Source of the DNA: Mesorhizobium sp. WSM3862
GTDB lineage: Bacteria; Pseudomonadota; Alphaproteobacteria; Rhizobiales; Rhizobiaceae
Assembly: GCF_002294985.1 (NCBI RefSeq)
Contig: NZ_NSGE01000005.1
Coordinates: 139,001-203,000, forward strand
DNA length: 64,000 nt
Reading direction: 5' to 3'
Shown here: in pieces, positions 34,670-42,596 of the stretch
Numbering within the stretch: the first letter of the stretch is position 1
How the letters are laid out: every line of letters starts with the position of its first letter
The notes under the pieces: model-generated
Told to the model about the DNA's origin: nothing
Seen by the model: only the letters and a program-made list of their open reading frames with translations
Database searches by the model: none
Made by a program: the position numbers and the translations under genes

Positions 34670-36289
34670 ATGAAGGCATGGGACGCGATCGTCATCGGCG
34701 GCGGCCACAACGGGCTGGTCAACGCCGGCTATCTGCAGCGCGCCGGGCTCGACGTGCTGGTGGTCGAGAAGAACGACTGGGTCGGCGGTGCGGCCACCAG
34801 CCGCGAGCTGACGCCGGGCTTTCTCTACTCCAACTGCTCCTATGTCTGCTCGCTGTTCCGGCCCGAGATCATGCGCGATCTGGAGCTGCCGCGCTTCGGC
34901 CTGCAGGTGATCTCCTATGAAGGCGGCGCGGTGTTCACGCGCGACGGCGACTATCTCGCCAACTACCGCGACCACGATGCGCATCGCCGCGAATTCGCCC
35001 GCTTCTCCAAGCGCGACGCCGAGGCCTACGACCGCTATTCGCGCGACGTCACAAGGCAGTGCCGCTTCATCCAGCCGCTGTTGATGCGCACCGCGCCCGA
35101 TCCCACCAGCTTCAAGCCGCGCGATCTTGGCGAGTTGCTTTATCTCGGCAAGAAATTCGCCGGTCTCACCGCTGAGGAAATGGCGCTGACCTTGCGCTTC
35201 TGGACGATGTCGATCTCCGGCTTCCTCGACGAGTATTTCGAGACCGACGTCATCAAGGCGAACTTTGCGCTCTCCGGCATCATCGGCACGGCGCTTGGGC
35301 CCATGTCGCCCGGCACGGCCTATGTCCTGCTCCACCACTATATGGGCGAGGTCGATGGCTCCGTGGGCGCCTGGGGCTATGCGCGTGGCGGTATGGGTGC
35401 CGTGACCAAGGCGCTCGCCGCCTCATTCAAGGCTTCCGGCGGCACGATCCGCACAGGCGCCGAGGTCGAGCGCGTGCTGATCAGGAACGGCAGGGCCAAG
35501 GGCGTCGTGCTGGCCGGCGGCGAAGAGGTCCACGGCAAGCTCGTCGTCTCAAACGCCGATGTGAAGCGCACCTTCCTGAAACTGGTCGAGGAGAAGGAGC
35601 TGCCCGACATCTTCCTCCGTCGCGTCAGGAACTTCAAGATCCGCGGTTCGTCCGGCAAGGTCAACATCGCGCTCGATTCGCTTCCCCAATTCCCGGCTCT
35701 GCCGAAGGATTCGCCGGTCTACCGCGCCGACATGCACTTCACCGATTCAATCGAGCGCATGGAGCGCGCCTATGACGACTGGAAGGCCGGGCGCTGGTCG
35801 GCCGATCCCTTCCTCGACATGGTGATCCCGACCACGCTCGACCCGACCATGGCGCCGCCGGCAAAACATTTCATGAGCTGCTTCGTGCAATACGCGCCGC
35901 CCAAAATTGGCGGCCGAGACTGGACGGACGCCGACCGCGACGGCTTCGCCGAGAGCGTGGTTGCGCAGATCGCCGAATATTCGCCCGGCTTCCGCGACCG
36001 CATCGTCCATATGGAGGTGCGCACGCCGCGCGAGATCGAGGCCGAGGTTGGCCTCACCGAAGGCAACATCTTCCAAGGCGAACTGACCTTCGACCAGCTG
36101 CTGTTCAACCGCCCGGTGCCGGGCTACGCGCAATACCGCTCGCCGGTCGGCGGGCTCTATATGTGCGGCTCCTCCACGCATCCGGGCGGCGGCGTCATGG
36201 GCGCGCCCGGACGCAACGCCGCCGCCGAGATCCTGCGCGATCTCGCCAAACCAACCCTGCATATGAGCCCGGCCCATGACGTCATCTGA
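34670..36289 (+). CDS. phytoene desaturase-like FAD oxidoreductase (PYROXD2 type), first copy
   Basis: 539 residues. FAD-binding GxGxxN motif IVIGGGHNGLVNAGYLQRAG at the N-terminus, VVEKNDWVGGAATSR next, and the C-terminal FAD loop YMCGSSTHPGGGVMGAPGRNAA. This family (NAD(P)/FAD-dependent, CrtI-like) includes many uncharacterised proteins outside carotenoid synthesis; no other carotenoid gene is present, so a carotenoid role is unlikely. The start has GGAGGGAGG upstream. It overlaps the second flavoprotein gene by 14 bp. I infer oxidation of an amine pathway intermediate. Confidence 0.85.
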   Translation: MKAWDAIVIGGGHNGLVNAGYLQRAGLDVLVVEKNDWVGGAATSRELTPGFLYSNCSYVCSLFRPEIMRDLELPRFGLQVISYEGGAVFTRDGDYLANYRDHDAHRREFARFSKRDAEAYDRYSRDVTRQCRFIQPLLMRTAPDPTSFKPRDLGELLYLGKKFAGLTAEEMALTLRFWTMSISGFLDEYFETDVIKANFALSGIIGTALGPMSPGTAYVLLHHYMGEVDGSVGAWGYARGGMGAVTKALAASFKASGGTIRTGAEVERVLIRNGRAKGVVLAGGEEVHGKLVVSNADVKRTFLKLVEEKELPDIFLRRVRNFKIRGSSGKVNIALDSLPQFPALPKDSPVYRADMHFTDSIERMERAYDDWKAGRWSADPFLDMVIPTTLDPTMAPPAKHFMSCFVQYAPPKIGGRDWTDADRDGFAESVVAQIAEYSPGFRDRIVHMEVRTPREIEAEVGLTEGNIFQGELTFDQLLFNRPVPGYAQYRSPVGGLYMCGSSTHPGGGVMGAPGRNAAAEILRDLAKPTLHMSPAHDVI

Positions 36290-37850
36290 AGCGAATTGGG
36301 ACGCGATCGTCATCGGCGGCGGGCACAACGGCCTGGTCGCCGCCGCCACGCTGGCGAAATCGGGACGCAAGGTGCTGCTGCTCGAGGCCGGCAAGGAGGT
36401 CGGCGGCGCGGCGCGCACCGAGGAATTCGCGCCGGGGTTTCGCGTCTCCTCGGTCGCTCATCTGCTCAACCGCCTGCATCCCGATGTGGTGAAGACGCTG
36501 GTGCTCGAGCGCCACGGGCTCAAGATCGAGCGCGGCGATTTCGTGCCCTCGGTCGCATTATCGAAAGACGGCCCGCTGGTGCTGCACGGCGCCTATGGCG
36601 AGGCGCTGACGGGCGCCAGCCCGTCGGAGCAGTCGGCTTGGCGCGACCTGCGCGCGCAGCTGTTGCGCTACGCCGGCGTGCTGAAACCCTTCCTGTCTCG
36701 CCGTCCGCCGGACCTTGCCGGCATGTCGCTCGCCGAAATGACCGGGCTCGGCCAGACGGCGCTGGCGCTGAAAAAGCTCGGCAAGGAGGACATGCGCGAC
36801 TTCCTGCGCGTGCTCTTGATGAACGTCTACGACCTGCTCGACGAGCAGCTTTCCGACGACAGGCTGAAAGGCCTGCTCGCTTTCGACGCGACACTGGGCA
36901 GCCATCTCGGTCCGCGCTCGCCGACATCGCTGCTCGGCCTCTACTATCGGCTCGCTGGCGAGATCGGCGGCCTCGCCGGCGCGCAGATACAGCCCAAGGG
37001 TGGCATGGGCGCGGTCGTTGCCGCCATCCGCTCGGCGGCCGAGCAAGCGGGTGTTTCGATCCGTCTGGCTTCGCCGGTCGCCAAGGTTGTCGTCGAGAAG
37101 GGCCGCGCCGTCGGTGTCGTCACGCAGGGCGGCGAGGCGCTGCGCGCAAAAGCCGTCGTCTCGGCCATCAATCCCGCAACCACGATCCTCGATTTGGCCG
37201 GGCCGCGCGAGGTCGACACCGGTTTCGTGCGCAAGGTGAAGAACATCCGCATGAAGGGCGATGCGGCGAAGCTCCATCTCGCGCTCGACCGGCCGCCGCA
37301 ATTTGCCGGCGTGGACGCCGCTGGCCACAAGGGCCGCCTCGTCATCGCGCCTTCGCCGGACCATGTCGAGGGCGCCTTCAACCCGTCGAAATATGGCGAG
37401 TTCTCGCCCGAGCCGGTGATGGAGATCACGCTGCCCAGCCTGGTCGATCCTTCGCTGGCACCCTCCGGCGCCTGCGTGCTGTCCGCGGTGGTGCAGTACG
37501 CGCCCTATGCGCTGAAACAGGGCTGGACCGCCGGCAAGCCGCAATTCCTCAAGGCGATCATGGCGCAGCTCGAAGCCTATGCGCCTGGCATCGGCGCCAC
37601 GATGCGTCATGCCGAGTTGCTGACTCCGGCCGACATCGAGGGACGCTACCGCATGCCCGGCGGTCACTGGCACCACGGCGAGTTGCAGGCCGACCAGATG
37701 CTGATGTCGCGGCCGGTCTCCGGCTGGTCGGGCTACGACACGCCGCTCGAAGGGCTGTTCCTTGCGGGCGCCGGTTCGCATCCCGGCGGCGGCATCTCCG
37801 GCGCCCCCGGCCTCAACGCCGCACGCCGCATCATCGCGATAAGGGAATGA
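36276..37850 (+). CDS. phytoene desaturase-like FAD oxidoreductase (PYROXD2 type), second copy
   Basis: 524 residues, a divergent paralogue of the preceding protein with the same IVIGGGHNGLVAAATLAKSG, EVGGAARTEEF and AGAGSHPGGGISGAPGLNAA motifs. The start is inside the end of the first copy, so the two are translationally coupled and could act as a heteromer or on successive intermediates. The two differ most in the middle substrate domain. Stop 37850 is one base before the GcvT-like gene. Confidence 0.85.
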   Translation: MTSSEANWDAIVIGGGHNGLVAAATLAKSGRKVLLLEAGKEVGGAARTEEFAPGFRVSSVAHLLNRLHPDVVKTLVLERHGLKIERGDFVPSVALSKDGPLVLHGAYGEALTGASPSEQSAWRDLRAQLLRYAGVLKPFLSRRPPDLAGMSLAEMTGLGQTALALKKLGKEDMRDFLRVLLMNVYDLLDEQLSDDRLKGLLAFDATLGSHLGPRSPTSLLGLYYRLAGEIGGLAGAQIQPKGGMGAVVAAIRSAAEQAGVSIRLASPVAKVVVEKGRAVGVVTQGGEALRAKAVVSAINPATTILDLAGPREVDTGFVRKVKNIRMKGDAAKLHLALDRPPQFAGVDAAGHKGRLVIAPSPDHVEGAFNPSKYGEFSPEPVMEITLPSLVDPSLAPSGACVLSAVVQYAPYALKQGWTAGKPQFLKAIMAQLEAYAPGIGATMRHAELLTPADIEGRYRMPGGHWHHGELQADQMLMSRPVSGWSGYDTPLEGLFLAGAGSHPGGGISGAPGLNAARRIIAIRE

Positions 37851-37851
37851 G

Positions 37852-39123
37852 ATGATTTCGCCATTCACAAACGCAGCGCTCTACGACGCCAACATGAATC
37901 GTCATGTGAAAATCGGTTCCGCCCGCACTCTGGCGCAATCCCACTTCCGCACGCTGCGGCTCGGCACACCTTTCCAGCCGCGCATTGACGCGCTGGCGCT
38001 GACAAACGACTGGTACAACTGGGCTGGCTACCGCGCGCCGCATTCGCTCTGGGACGAGGAGCTGGAATACTTTGCCATTCGCAGCCAGGCGGCACTCTTC
38101 GACATCTCGCCGATGTCGAAATACCGGATCGAGGGTCCGGACGCCGAAGCCTATCTCGACCGTGTCACGCTGCGCGACGTGACCAGGCTGAAGCCGGGCC
38201 GCGTCCACTACACCGCCTGGTGCGACGACGAGGGTTTCGTCCTCGATGACGGCACGCTGTTCCGGCTGTCGCCGACGCGCTTTCGGCTGTGCTCGCAGGA
38301 GCGGCATCTGCCCTGGCTGCTTGACAGCGCCATCGGCTATGAGGTCAGCGTCGAGGAAGAAACCGAAGCGATCGCCGGGCTCGCGCTGCAAGGCCCAACC
38401 TCCTTCGCCATCCTGCGCGACGCCGGCTTTGCCGGCATCGAGCGGCTGAGGGTTTTCGACCTCGCCGACTTCGCGCATGACGGCGCTGCCGTCACCATCT
38501 CGCGCACCGGCTTCACCGGCGATCTCGGCTACGAGCTGTTCGTGCCGGCGGACAAGGCGTTGAGCCTGTGGGACCGGCTGATGGCGGCGGGCGGGCTGCG
38601 CGGCATCCGCGCCATCGGCTACACGGCGCTCAATCGCGCCCGGCTAGAAGCCGGGCTGATCGTCGCCAATGCCGACTTCACCACTGCCGGGCATGCCATC
38701 CGTGCCGACCGCCTGCGCATGCCGGACGAGATCGGCGTCGGCTTCATGGTCGATCCGAACAAAGGCCACTTCAACGGCCGCCGCCCCATCTTCGAAGCGC
38801 GGGCGAAGAAGCAGCTGCGCCATGTGCTGGTCGGGCTGGAGATCGAAGGCAACATCCCGGCCGAGCACGCCACCGTCTACTGCAAGAAGAGCCAGGAGGT
38901 CGGGCTTGTCAGCGCAGCGATGTGGTCGCCCATGGCCAAGCGCAACATCGCCATCGCCTCCTTGCAACGGCCTTACGGCGATAGAGTCGTCGACGACCTC
39001 TGGGTCGAGATCTACGCCTTGCGCGAGCTGCGATACCAGAAGCTGATGAAGCGGGCGAAAGTAGTACCGCGGCCGTTCATCAAGCTCGATCGCCGCACCG
39101 CCAACCCGCCGGCGGACTTTTGA
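37852..39123 (+). CDS. GcvT-like aminomethyltransferase/demethylase
   Basis: 423 residues of the folate-binding GcvT superfamily (glycine cleavage T, DmdA, LigM, sarcosine dehydrogenase C-terminal domains). Visible family segments are AALFDISPMSKYRIEGPDAEAYLD, SRTGFTGDLGYELFVP and ALNRARLEAGLIVANADF. Glycine cleavage P and H genes are absent nearby, so this is not a GcvT for glycine but probably moves a one-carbon unit from the pathway substrate to tetrahydrofolate. ATG 37852 follows AAGGGA. An N-terminal extension of about 50 residues precedes the family core. Confidence 0.85.
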   Translation: MISPFTNAALYDANMNRHVKIGSARTLAQSHFRTLRLGTPFQPRIDALALTNDWYNWAGYRAPHSLWDEELEYFAIRSQAALFDISPMSKYRIEGPDAEAYLDRVTLRDVTRLKPGRVHYTAWCDDEGFVLDDGTLFRLSPTRFRLCSQERHLPWLLDSAIGYEVSVEEETEAIAGLALQGPTSFAILRDAGFAGIERLRVFDLADFAHDGAAVTISRTGFTGDLGYELFVPADKALSLWDRLMAAGGLRGIRAIGYTALNRARLEAGLIVANADFTTAGHAIRADRLRMPDEIGVGFMVDPNKGHFNGRRPIFEARAKKQLRHVLVGLEIEGNIPAEHATVYCKKSQEVGLVSAAMWSPMAKRNIAIASLQRPYGDRVVDDLWVEIYALRELRYQKLMKRAKVVPRPFIKLDRRTANPPADF

Positions 39124-39124
39124 C

Positions 39125-39382
39125 GTGGAAGGGGATGCGGACAGGCTGGACGCGGAGGCGGAAGCGGCCGAGCAGTGGCAGCTGGTCAACACGCCGCTCG
39201 GCGAGATGTGGTCCGGCCGCACCCGCTATGCGGCGGCGATGTTCTTCTTCAAGCGCGGCGAGATGGATGCCGAGACGCTGGAGGTCTACCGCATCTGCGC
39301 CCGGCTCGACCATGAAGACCCCTTGCCGATCATCCGCGACCGCGGTGTCGGCAAGGAATGGCTGAAGCGCTTGGGTGCGTAA
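39125..39382 (+). CDS. uncharacterised 85-residue protein of the amine cluster
   Basis: GTG at 39125 is the second base after the GcvT-like stop, so it is cotranscribed. The 85 residues are acidic at the N-terminus and mostly helical in appearance (AAAMFFFKRGEMDAETLEVY), with no signal peptide, membrane span or cysteine cluster. No family is recognised. Its position at the operon end suggests an accessory subunit, for example of the oxidoreductases. Confidence 0.65.
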   Translation: MEGDADRLDAEAEAAEQWQLVNTPLGEMWSGRTRYAAAMFFFKRGEMDAETLEVYRICARLDHEDPLPIIRDRGVGKEWLKRLGA

Positions 39383-39500
39383 GCCCGCAGCGCGACGGAG
39401 CTGAGCTCCTGCTTCGTCCTAGGACCAATCGACATTCAGGATTCAAAATCGCGTTGATGCATGATTCATAGGCTTCCAGATTCGATCTGGAGAGCGGTGG

Positions 39501-39872
39501 ATGGCACGTCGATATGAACTGAGCAGCGCGCAATGGCAGCGTATCGAAGGACTGTTGCCGGGAAAGGCAGGTGATCCTGGCCGCAGCGGCGAAGACAATC
39601 GCCTGTTTGTGAATGGCGTGCTGTGGGTTCTGCGCTCCGGAGCGCATTGGCATGATGTGCCCGAGCGCTACGGCAAGTGGAAGACACTGCACCAGCGGTT
39701 CCGGCGCTGGTCGAAGGCTGGCGTTTGGGAGCGTGTCTTTGCCGATCTGATCGTTGATCCCGACAACGATTATGTGATGCTCGACAGCACGTTGGTTCGC
39801 GCCCACCAGCAGGCGGCGACCGGAAAAGGGGGGACCAGAACCAGGCTTTGGGGCGTTCCCGAGGTGGATTGA
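39501..39872 (+). CDS. IS5-family transposase, orfA
   Basis: 124 codons giving the N-terminal transposase domain (ELSSAQWQRIEGLLPG; DUF4096-like) and the first catalytic Asp in YVMLDSTLVRAHQ. The slippery run AAAAGGGGGG at 39824-39833 lies before its end; a -1 slip joins GKGG directly to the orfB frame (DQNQALGRSRGG), producing the full enzyme of about 251 residues. Confidence 0.88.
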   Translation: MARRYELSSAQWQRIEGLLPGKAGDPGRSGEDNRLFVNGVLWVLRSGAHWHDVPERYGKWKTLHQRFRRWSKAGVWERVFADLIVDPDNDYVMLDSTLVRAHQQAATGKGGTRTRLWGVPEVD

Positions 39873-40255
39873 CTACTAAGATCCATATGGCTGTCGACGG
39901 TCGCGGCCGTCCGTTGCGCCTGATCCTGACGCCCGGCCAGCGTGGCGACGTCACCCAAGCGCCTGCTTTGCTCGAAGGGCTCAAGGCCAAACGCGTTCTT
40001 GCCGATAAGGCCTATGACAGTAATGCCCTGCGCGCGATCGTCGTCGAGATGGGAGCGCAGGCCGTCATCCCCTGCAATCCAACCCGCAAGACCCTCATCC
40101 CCTACGACTTTGAAGCCTATAAGGCGCGCAATCTCATCGAACGCTGCTTCAACAAGCTCAAACACTTCAGGCGCATCGCCACCCGACACGACCGGCGTGC
40201 TCTCTACTTCCTCAGCTTCGTCCAACTCGCTTGCGCAATGCTATGGATGCGCTGA
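39848..40255 (+). CDS. IS5-family transposase, orfB (expressed by -1 frameshift)
   Basis: The C-terminal transposase part in the -1 frame relative to orfA. It holds GLTTKIHMAVD, the second catalytic Asp in VLADKAYDS and the catalytic Glu in NLIERCFNKLKHFRR. The nominal TTG start is probably not used; synthesis through the slippery site is more likely. Confidence 0.85.
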   Translation: MGRSRGGLTTKIHMAVDGRGRPLRLILTPGQRGDVTQAPALLEGLKAKRVLADKAYDSNALRAIVVEMGAQAVIPCNPTRKTLIPYDFEAYKARNLIERCFNKLKHFRRIATRHDRRALYFLSFVQLACAMLWMR

Positions 40256-40329
40256 ATGTCGATTCAGCCTAGGATGACGACGTCTGGGGGAGCGTTCTGG
40301 CCCAATCCAGAACGTCCAAGATTGTCACT

Positions 40330-41388
40330 TTATCCGATCGTCCTTTCAAGGACACGCAGCCAATTCCGATAAGCGATCTTCTCGATCAGCGCGCGCCCGA
40401 AGCCGCGAGCGGCGAGCGCGTCGAGGAGCTTCGGCAGGCCTGCCACGTCGCCGATCACCGCCGGGATCATGGCACCGTCGAAATCGGATCCGAGGCCGAC
40501 ACCGTCCTCGCCCAGCGCCTGCAACAGCGACTCGATGTGGCGCAGCATGATGTCGAGGCTGGTGTCGGCATTCATGCGGCCGTCCTCGCGCAGGAAGCCG
40601 GTGGCGAAGTTCAGGCCCACCATGCCGCCCGTTTCGCGGATCGCGCCGAGCTGCCAGTCGGTGAGGTTGCGCGAATGGCCGCAGATCGCATGCACGTTGG
40701 AGTGGGTCGCGACCAGCGGCGCATCGCTGAGCGCGGCGACATCGCGAAAACCCTTCTCGTTGAGATGCGAGAGGTCGATCATGATCCTGAGCTGGTTGCA
40801 TGCCTTGACCAGCGCCTTGCCGGCGTCGGTCAGGCCCGGCCCGGTATCGGGCGACGAGGGAAAGCGGAACGGGACGCCGTTGCCGAAGGCGTTCGGCCGG
40901 CTCCAGACGATCCCCAGCGAGCGGAGCCCGGCGGCATGGAGCACGTCGAGCATGGCAAGCTCGGGATCGATCGCCTCGACGCCTTCGATATGGAACACCG
41001 CGGCGATCGAGCCATTCGCCATCGCCTCGCGCACATCGCCGGCGCTGCGGCAGACGGTGAGCGCGCCGGCGCGCTCGAGCCTGAACAGGATCGAGGCCAT
41101 GCCGATGGTCGAAGTGACCGCCTCGGCGCGCGGCAGTTCCGGCGGCAGTGGTTCGTTGTCGCTCGGCGCCGGCGGCACGGCGCTGCGCTTGGTCTTTTCG
41201 ATCGGCGGCGGAAAGATCGCGAACATGCCGCCGGCAAAACCGCCCTTGTTGGCGCGCGGCATGTCGATGTGACCGCCCGGCGTGCCCTCGATGAACAGCT
41301 TTTCGACATCCGCTTCGTTCGACTGGTAGAGCCTCAGCAGCGTGTCGTTGTGGCCGTCGAAAACGGGAATGAGGTCGGATTCGGTCAT
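40330..41388 (-). CDS. membrane dipeptidase family (M19) peptidase
   Basis: 352 residues of the renal-dipeptidase amidohydrolase family with a two-zinc site: HxD in FDGHNDTLLR, the bridging Glu in VFHIEGVEAI, His in LVATHSNVHAICGHSRN and Asp in GLGSDFDGAMIP. No signal peptide is seen, so it is cytoplasmic. It cleaves dipeptides, often with a D-residue; the substrate here is unknown. It was probably once adjacent to the amine cluster before the IS arrived. Start ATG 41388; weak ribosome site. Confidence 0.88.
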   Translation of the reverse strand: MTESDLIPVFDGHNDTLLRLYQSNEADVEKLFIEGTPGGHIDMPRANKGGFAGGMFAIFPPPIEKTKRSAVPPAPSDNEPLPPELPRAEAVTSTIGMASILFRLERAGALTVCRSAGDVREAMANGSIAAVFHIEGVEAIDPELAMLDVLHAAGLRSLGIVWSRPNAFGNGVPFRFPSSPDTGPGLTDAGKALVKACNQLRIMIDLSHLNEKGFRDVAALSDAPLVATHSNVHAICGHSRNLTDWQLGAIRETGGMVGLNFATGFLREDGRMNADTSLDIMLRHIESLLQALGEDGVGLGSDFDGAMIPAVIGDVAGLPKLLDALAARGFGRALIEKIAYRNWLRVLERTIG

Positions 41389-41570
41389 CAGGCCATTCGC
41401 TTTTTGAGGTGGCGGATCGGGGCGGGAGAATCCCAGGTGATCTGTCTAATTAGGCAAGATGGCCGAACTGCGCAAATGCCAGACGCGTGTTCGCATTTAT
41501 GGCTGGGCCGCGTCGCTCGCCCCCGGGCGGTGGATCGGCACGCAGCGCCGAGACGGTTGAGGGCGCTGCA

Positions 41571-41655
41571 GCGGAGTAAGACAGTCGGTTTTTCCCTGGA
41601 ACTCCCCCACCCGGCCGCTTCGCGGCCACCTTCTCCCTCGGGGAGAAGTGGAAGA
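41571..41655. repeat. rhizobial intergenic repeat with two hairpins
   Basis: Contains GGCCGC-TTC-GCGGCC (41613-41627) and CTTCTCCC-TCG-GGGAGAAG (41630-41648). Such tandem hairpins ending in GGGAGAAG are frequent between rhizobial genes. The rest of the 276-bp gap (41389-41664) shows no gene. Confidence 0.6.
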
Positions 41656-41664
41656 CGGGTGCTA

Positions 41665-41961
41665 CTACTTCAGCACGTCGGCCCATTCCGGATGGCGGCG
41701 GAACTGGGCGTTGGCGAAGGGGCAGAGCGGGATTATCTTCTTGCCCGCCGCGCGCGCGTCCTCGACGGCGCGGGTTACCAGGCGAAGCCCGGCGCCCTGG
41801 CCGCGAAAGACATCCGGCACCTCGGTGTGATCGATGATGAGCTGGTGCTCGCCGACCTTGGTGAAGGTCATTTCGGCCTCGGCGCCGCCCGGTCCGCGCA
41901 GCAGGTAGCGACCCTTGGAGCCGCGATCTTCCAGTTCGATCTCGGGCAGCTGGTCAGCCAT
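41665..41961 (-). CDS. small GNAT-fold N-acetyltransferase (YjdJ type)
   Basis: 98 residues, the short GNAT variant that consists of little more than the acetyl-CoA core: HTEVPDVFRGQGAGLRLVTRAVEDAR contains the Q/RxxGxG/A loop, and IIPLCPFANAQFRRHPEWADVL is the conserved C-terminal segment of this subfamily. Its start overlaps the hydrolase stop by 8 bp. Substrate unknown. An in-frame upstream extension covers the hydrolase gene and is not used. Confidence 0.85.
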   Translation of the reverse strand: MADQLPEIELEDRGSKGRYLLRGPGGAEAEMTFTKVGEHQLIIDHTEVPDVFRGQGAGLRLVTRAVEDARAAGKKIIPLCPFANAQFRRHPEWADVLK

Positions 41962-42592
41962 TTTTCTTGCCTCCTGCGCCGACGAGCGAGAGGGCAAAGA
42001 GCCGCCGCGCCGCTTCGATTTCATTCGGCCGCACCTCGTGCCCGCCGTCGTGCCATTCCACTGTGACATCGGCCCCGTCGGCGCGCAAATAGGCCTCCAG
42101 CCGCGTTGTCAGGTTCGGCGGGCAGATCGGGTCGCGCCTGCCGGCCGTGATCAGGATGCGGCGCCCGGCAAGGCTGCCCTGCACCTGCGGCTCGAACGGG
42201 ATCAGCGGATGCATCAGCGCCGCGGCATCGAACAGTCCTGGCTCGGCGAACACCACCGAGGCCAGGATGTTGGCACCGTTGGAATAGCCGAGGCCGAACG
42301 CCGCCGAGGGCTTTGCCGCTTCGACATGCGCCTTGACGAAGCCGGCCATCTTGGCCGTCGCCCGCGCGAGGTCGTCCATGTCGTAGACGCCTTCGCCGGT
42401 GCGGCGGAAGAAACGGGCGGCACCTTGCTCCGACACATCGCCGCGCGGCGAGACTAACGTCGCCGAAGGCGCGAGTTCGCGACCGAAGGACAGAAGCTGG
42501 TTCTCGTCGGCTCCGGTGCCGTGGAAGACGAACAGCAGCGGGCCGCCCGGCGAACCGGGCAGCACTTTGTGGATGTAGGCGTCCTTGCTCAT
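41954..42592 (-). CDS. alpha/beta hydrolase, phospholipase/carboxylesterase type (MhqD-like)
   Basis: 212 residues with oxyanion loop FVFHGTGADENQLLS, nucleophile GYSNGAN (Ser), acid in AGRRDPICPP and His in EWHDGGHEV. It begins four bases after the dioxygenase gene. The pairing of a ring-cleaving-type glyoxalase dioxygenase with this carboxylesterase repeats the MhqO/MhqD arrangement of Firmicutes, which handles quinones and other electrophiles. Confidence 0.85.
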   Translation of the reverse strand: MSKDAYIHKVLPGSPGGPLLFVFHGTGADENQLLSFGRELAPSATLVSPRGDVSEQGAARFFRRTGEGVYDMDDLARATAKMAGFVKAHVEAAKPSAAFGLGYSNGANILASVVFAEPGLFDAAALMHPLIPFEPQVQGSLAGRRILITAGRRDPICPPNLTTRLEAYLRADGADVTVEWHDGGHEVRPNEIEAARRLFALSLVGAGGKKNG

Positions 42593-42596
42593 GGCG

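Larger units (their letters stand above)
39423..40268 (+). mobile_element. IS5-family insertion sequence, IS427-like
   Basis: 846 bp bounded by inverted repeats GACCAATCGACATTCAG (left) and GCTGAATCGACATTCAG (right, complement), identical at 14 of 17 positions, and flanked on both sides by CTAG, compatible with a CTAG target. Two overlapping transposase frames fill it. It inserted between the amine cluster and the M19 dipeptidase gene without breaking a visible gene. It appears intact. Confidence 0.9.

Noticed and set aside
34670..37850. Carotenoid biosynthesis genes
   Set aside because: The two flavoproteins are CrtI-like in fold, but no phytoene synthase or cyclase accompanies them and the context is amine catabolism.
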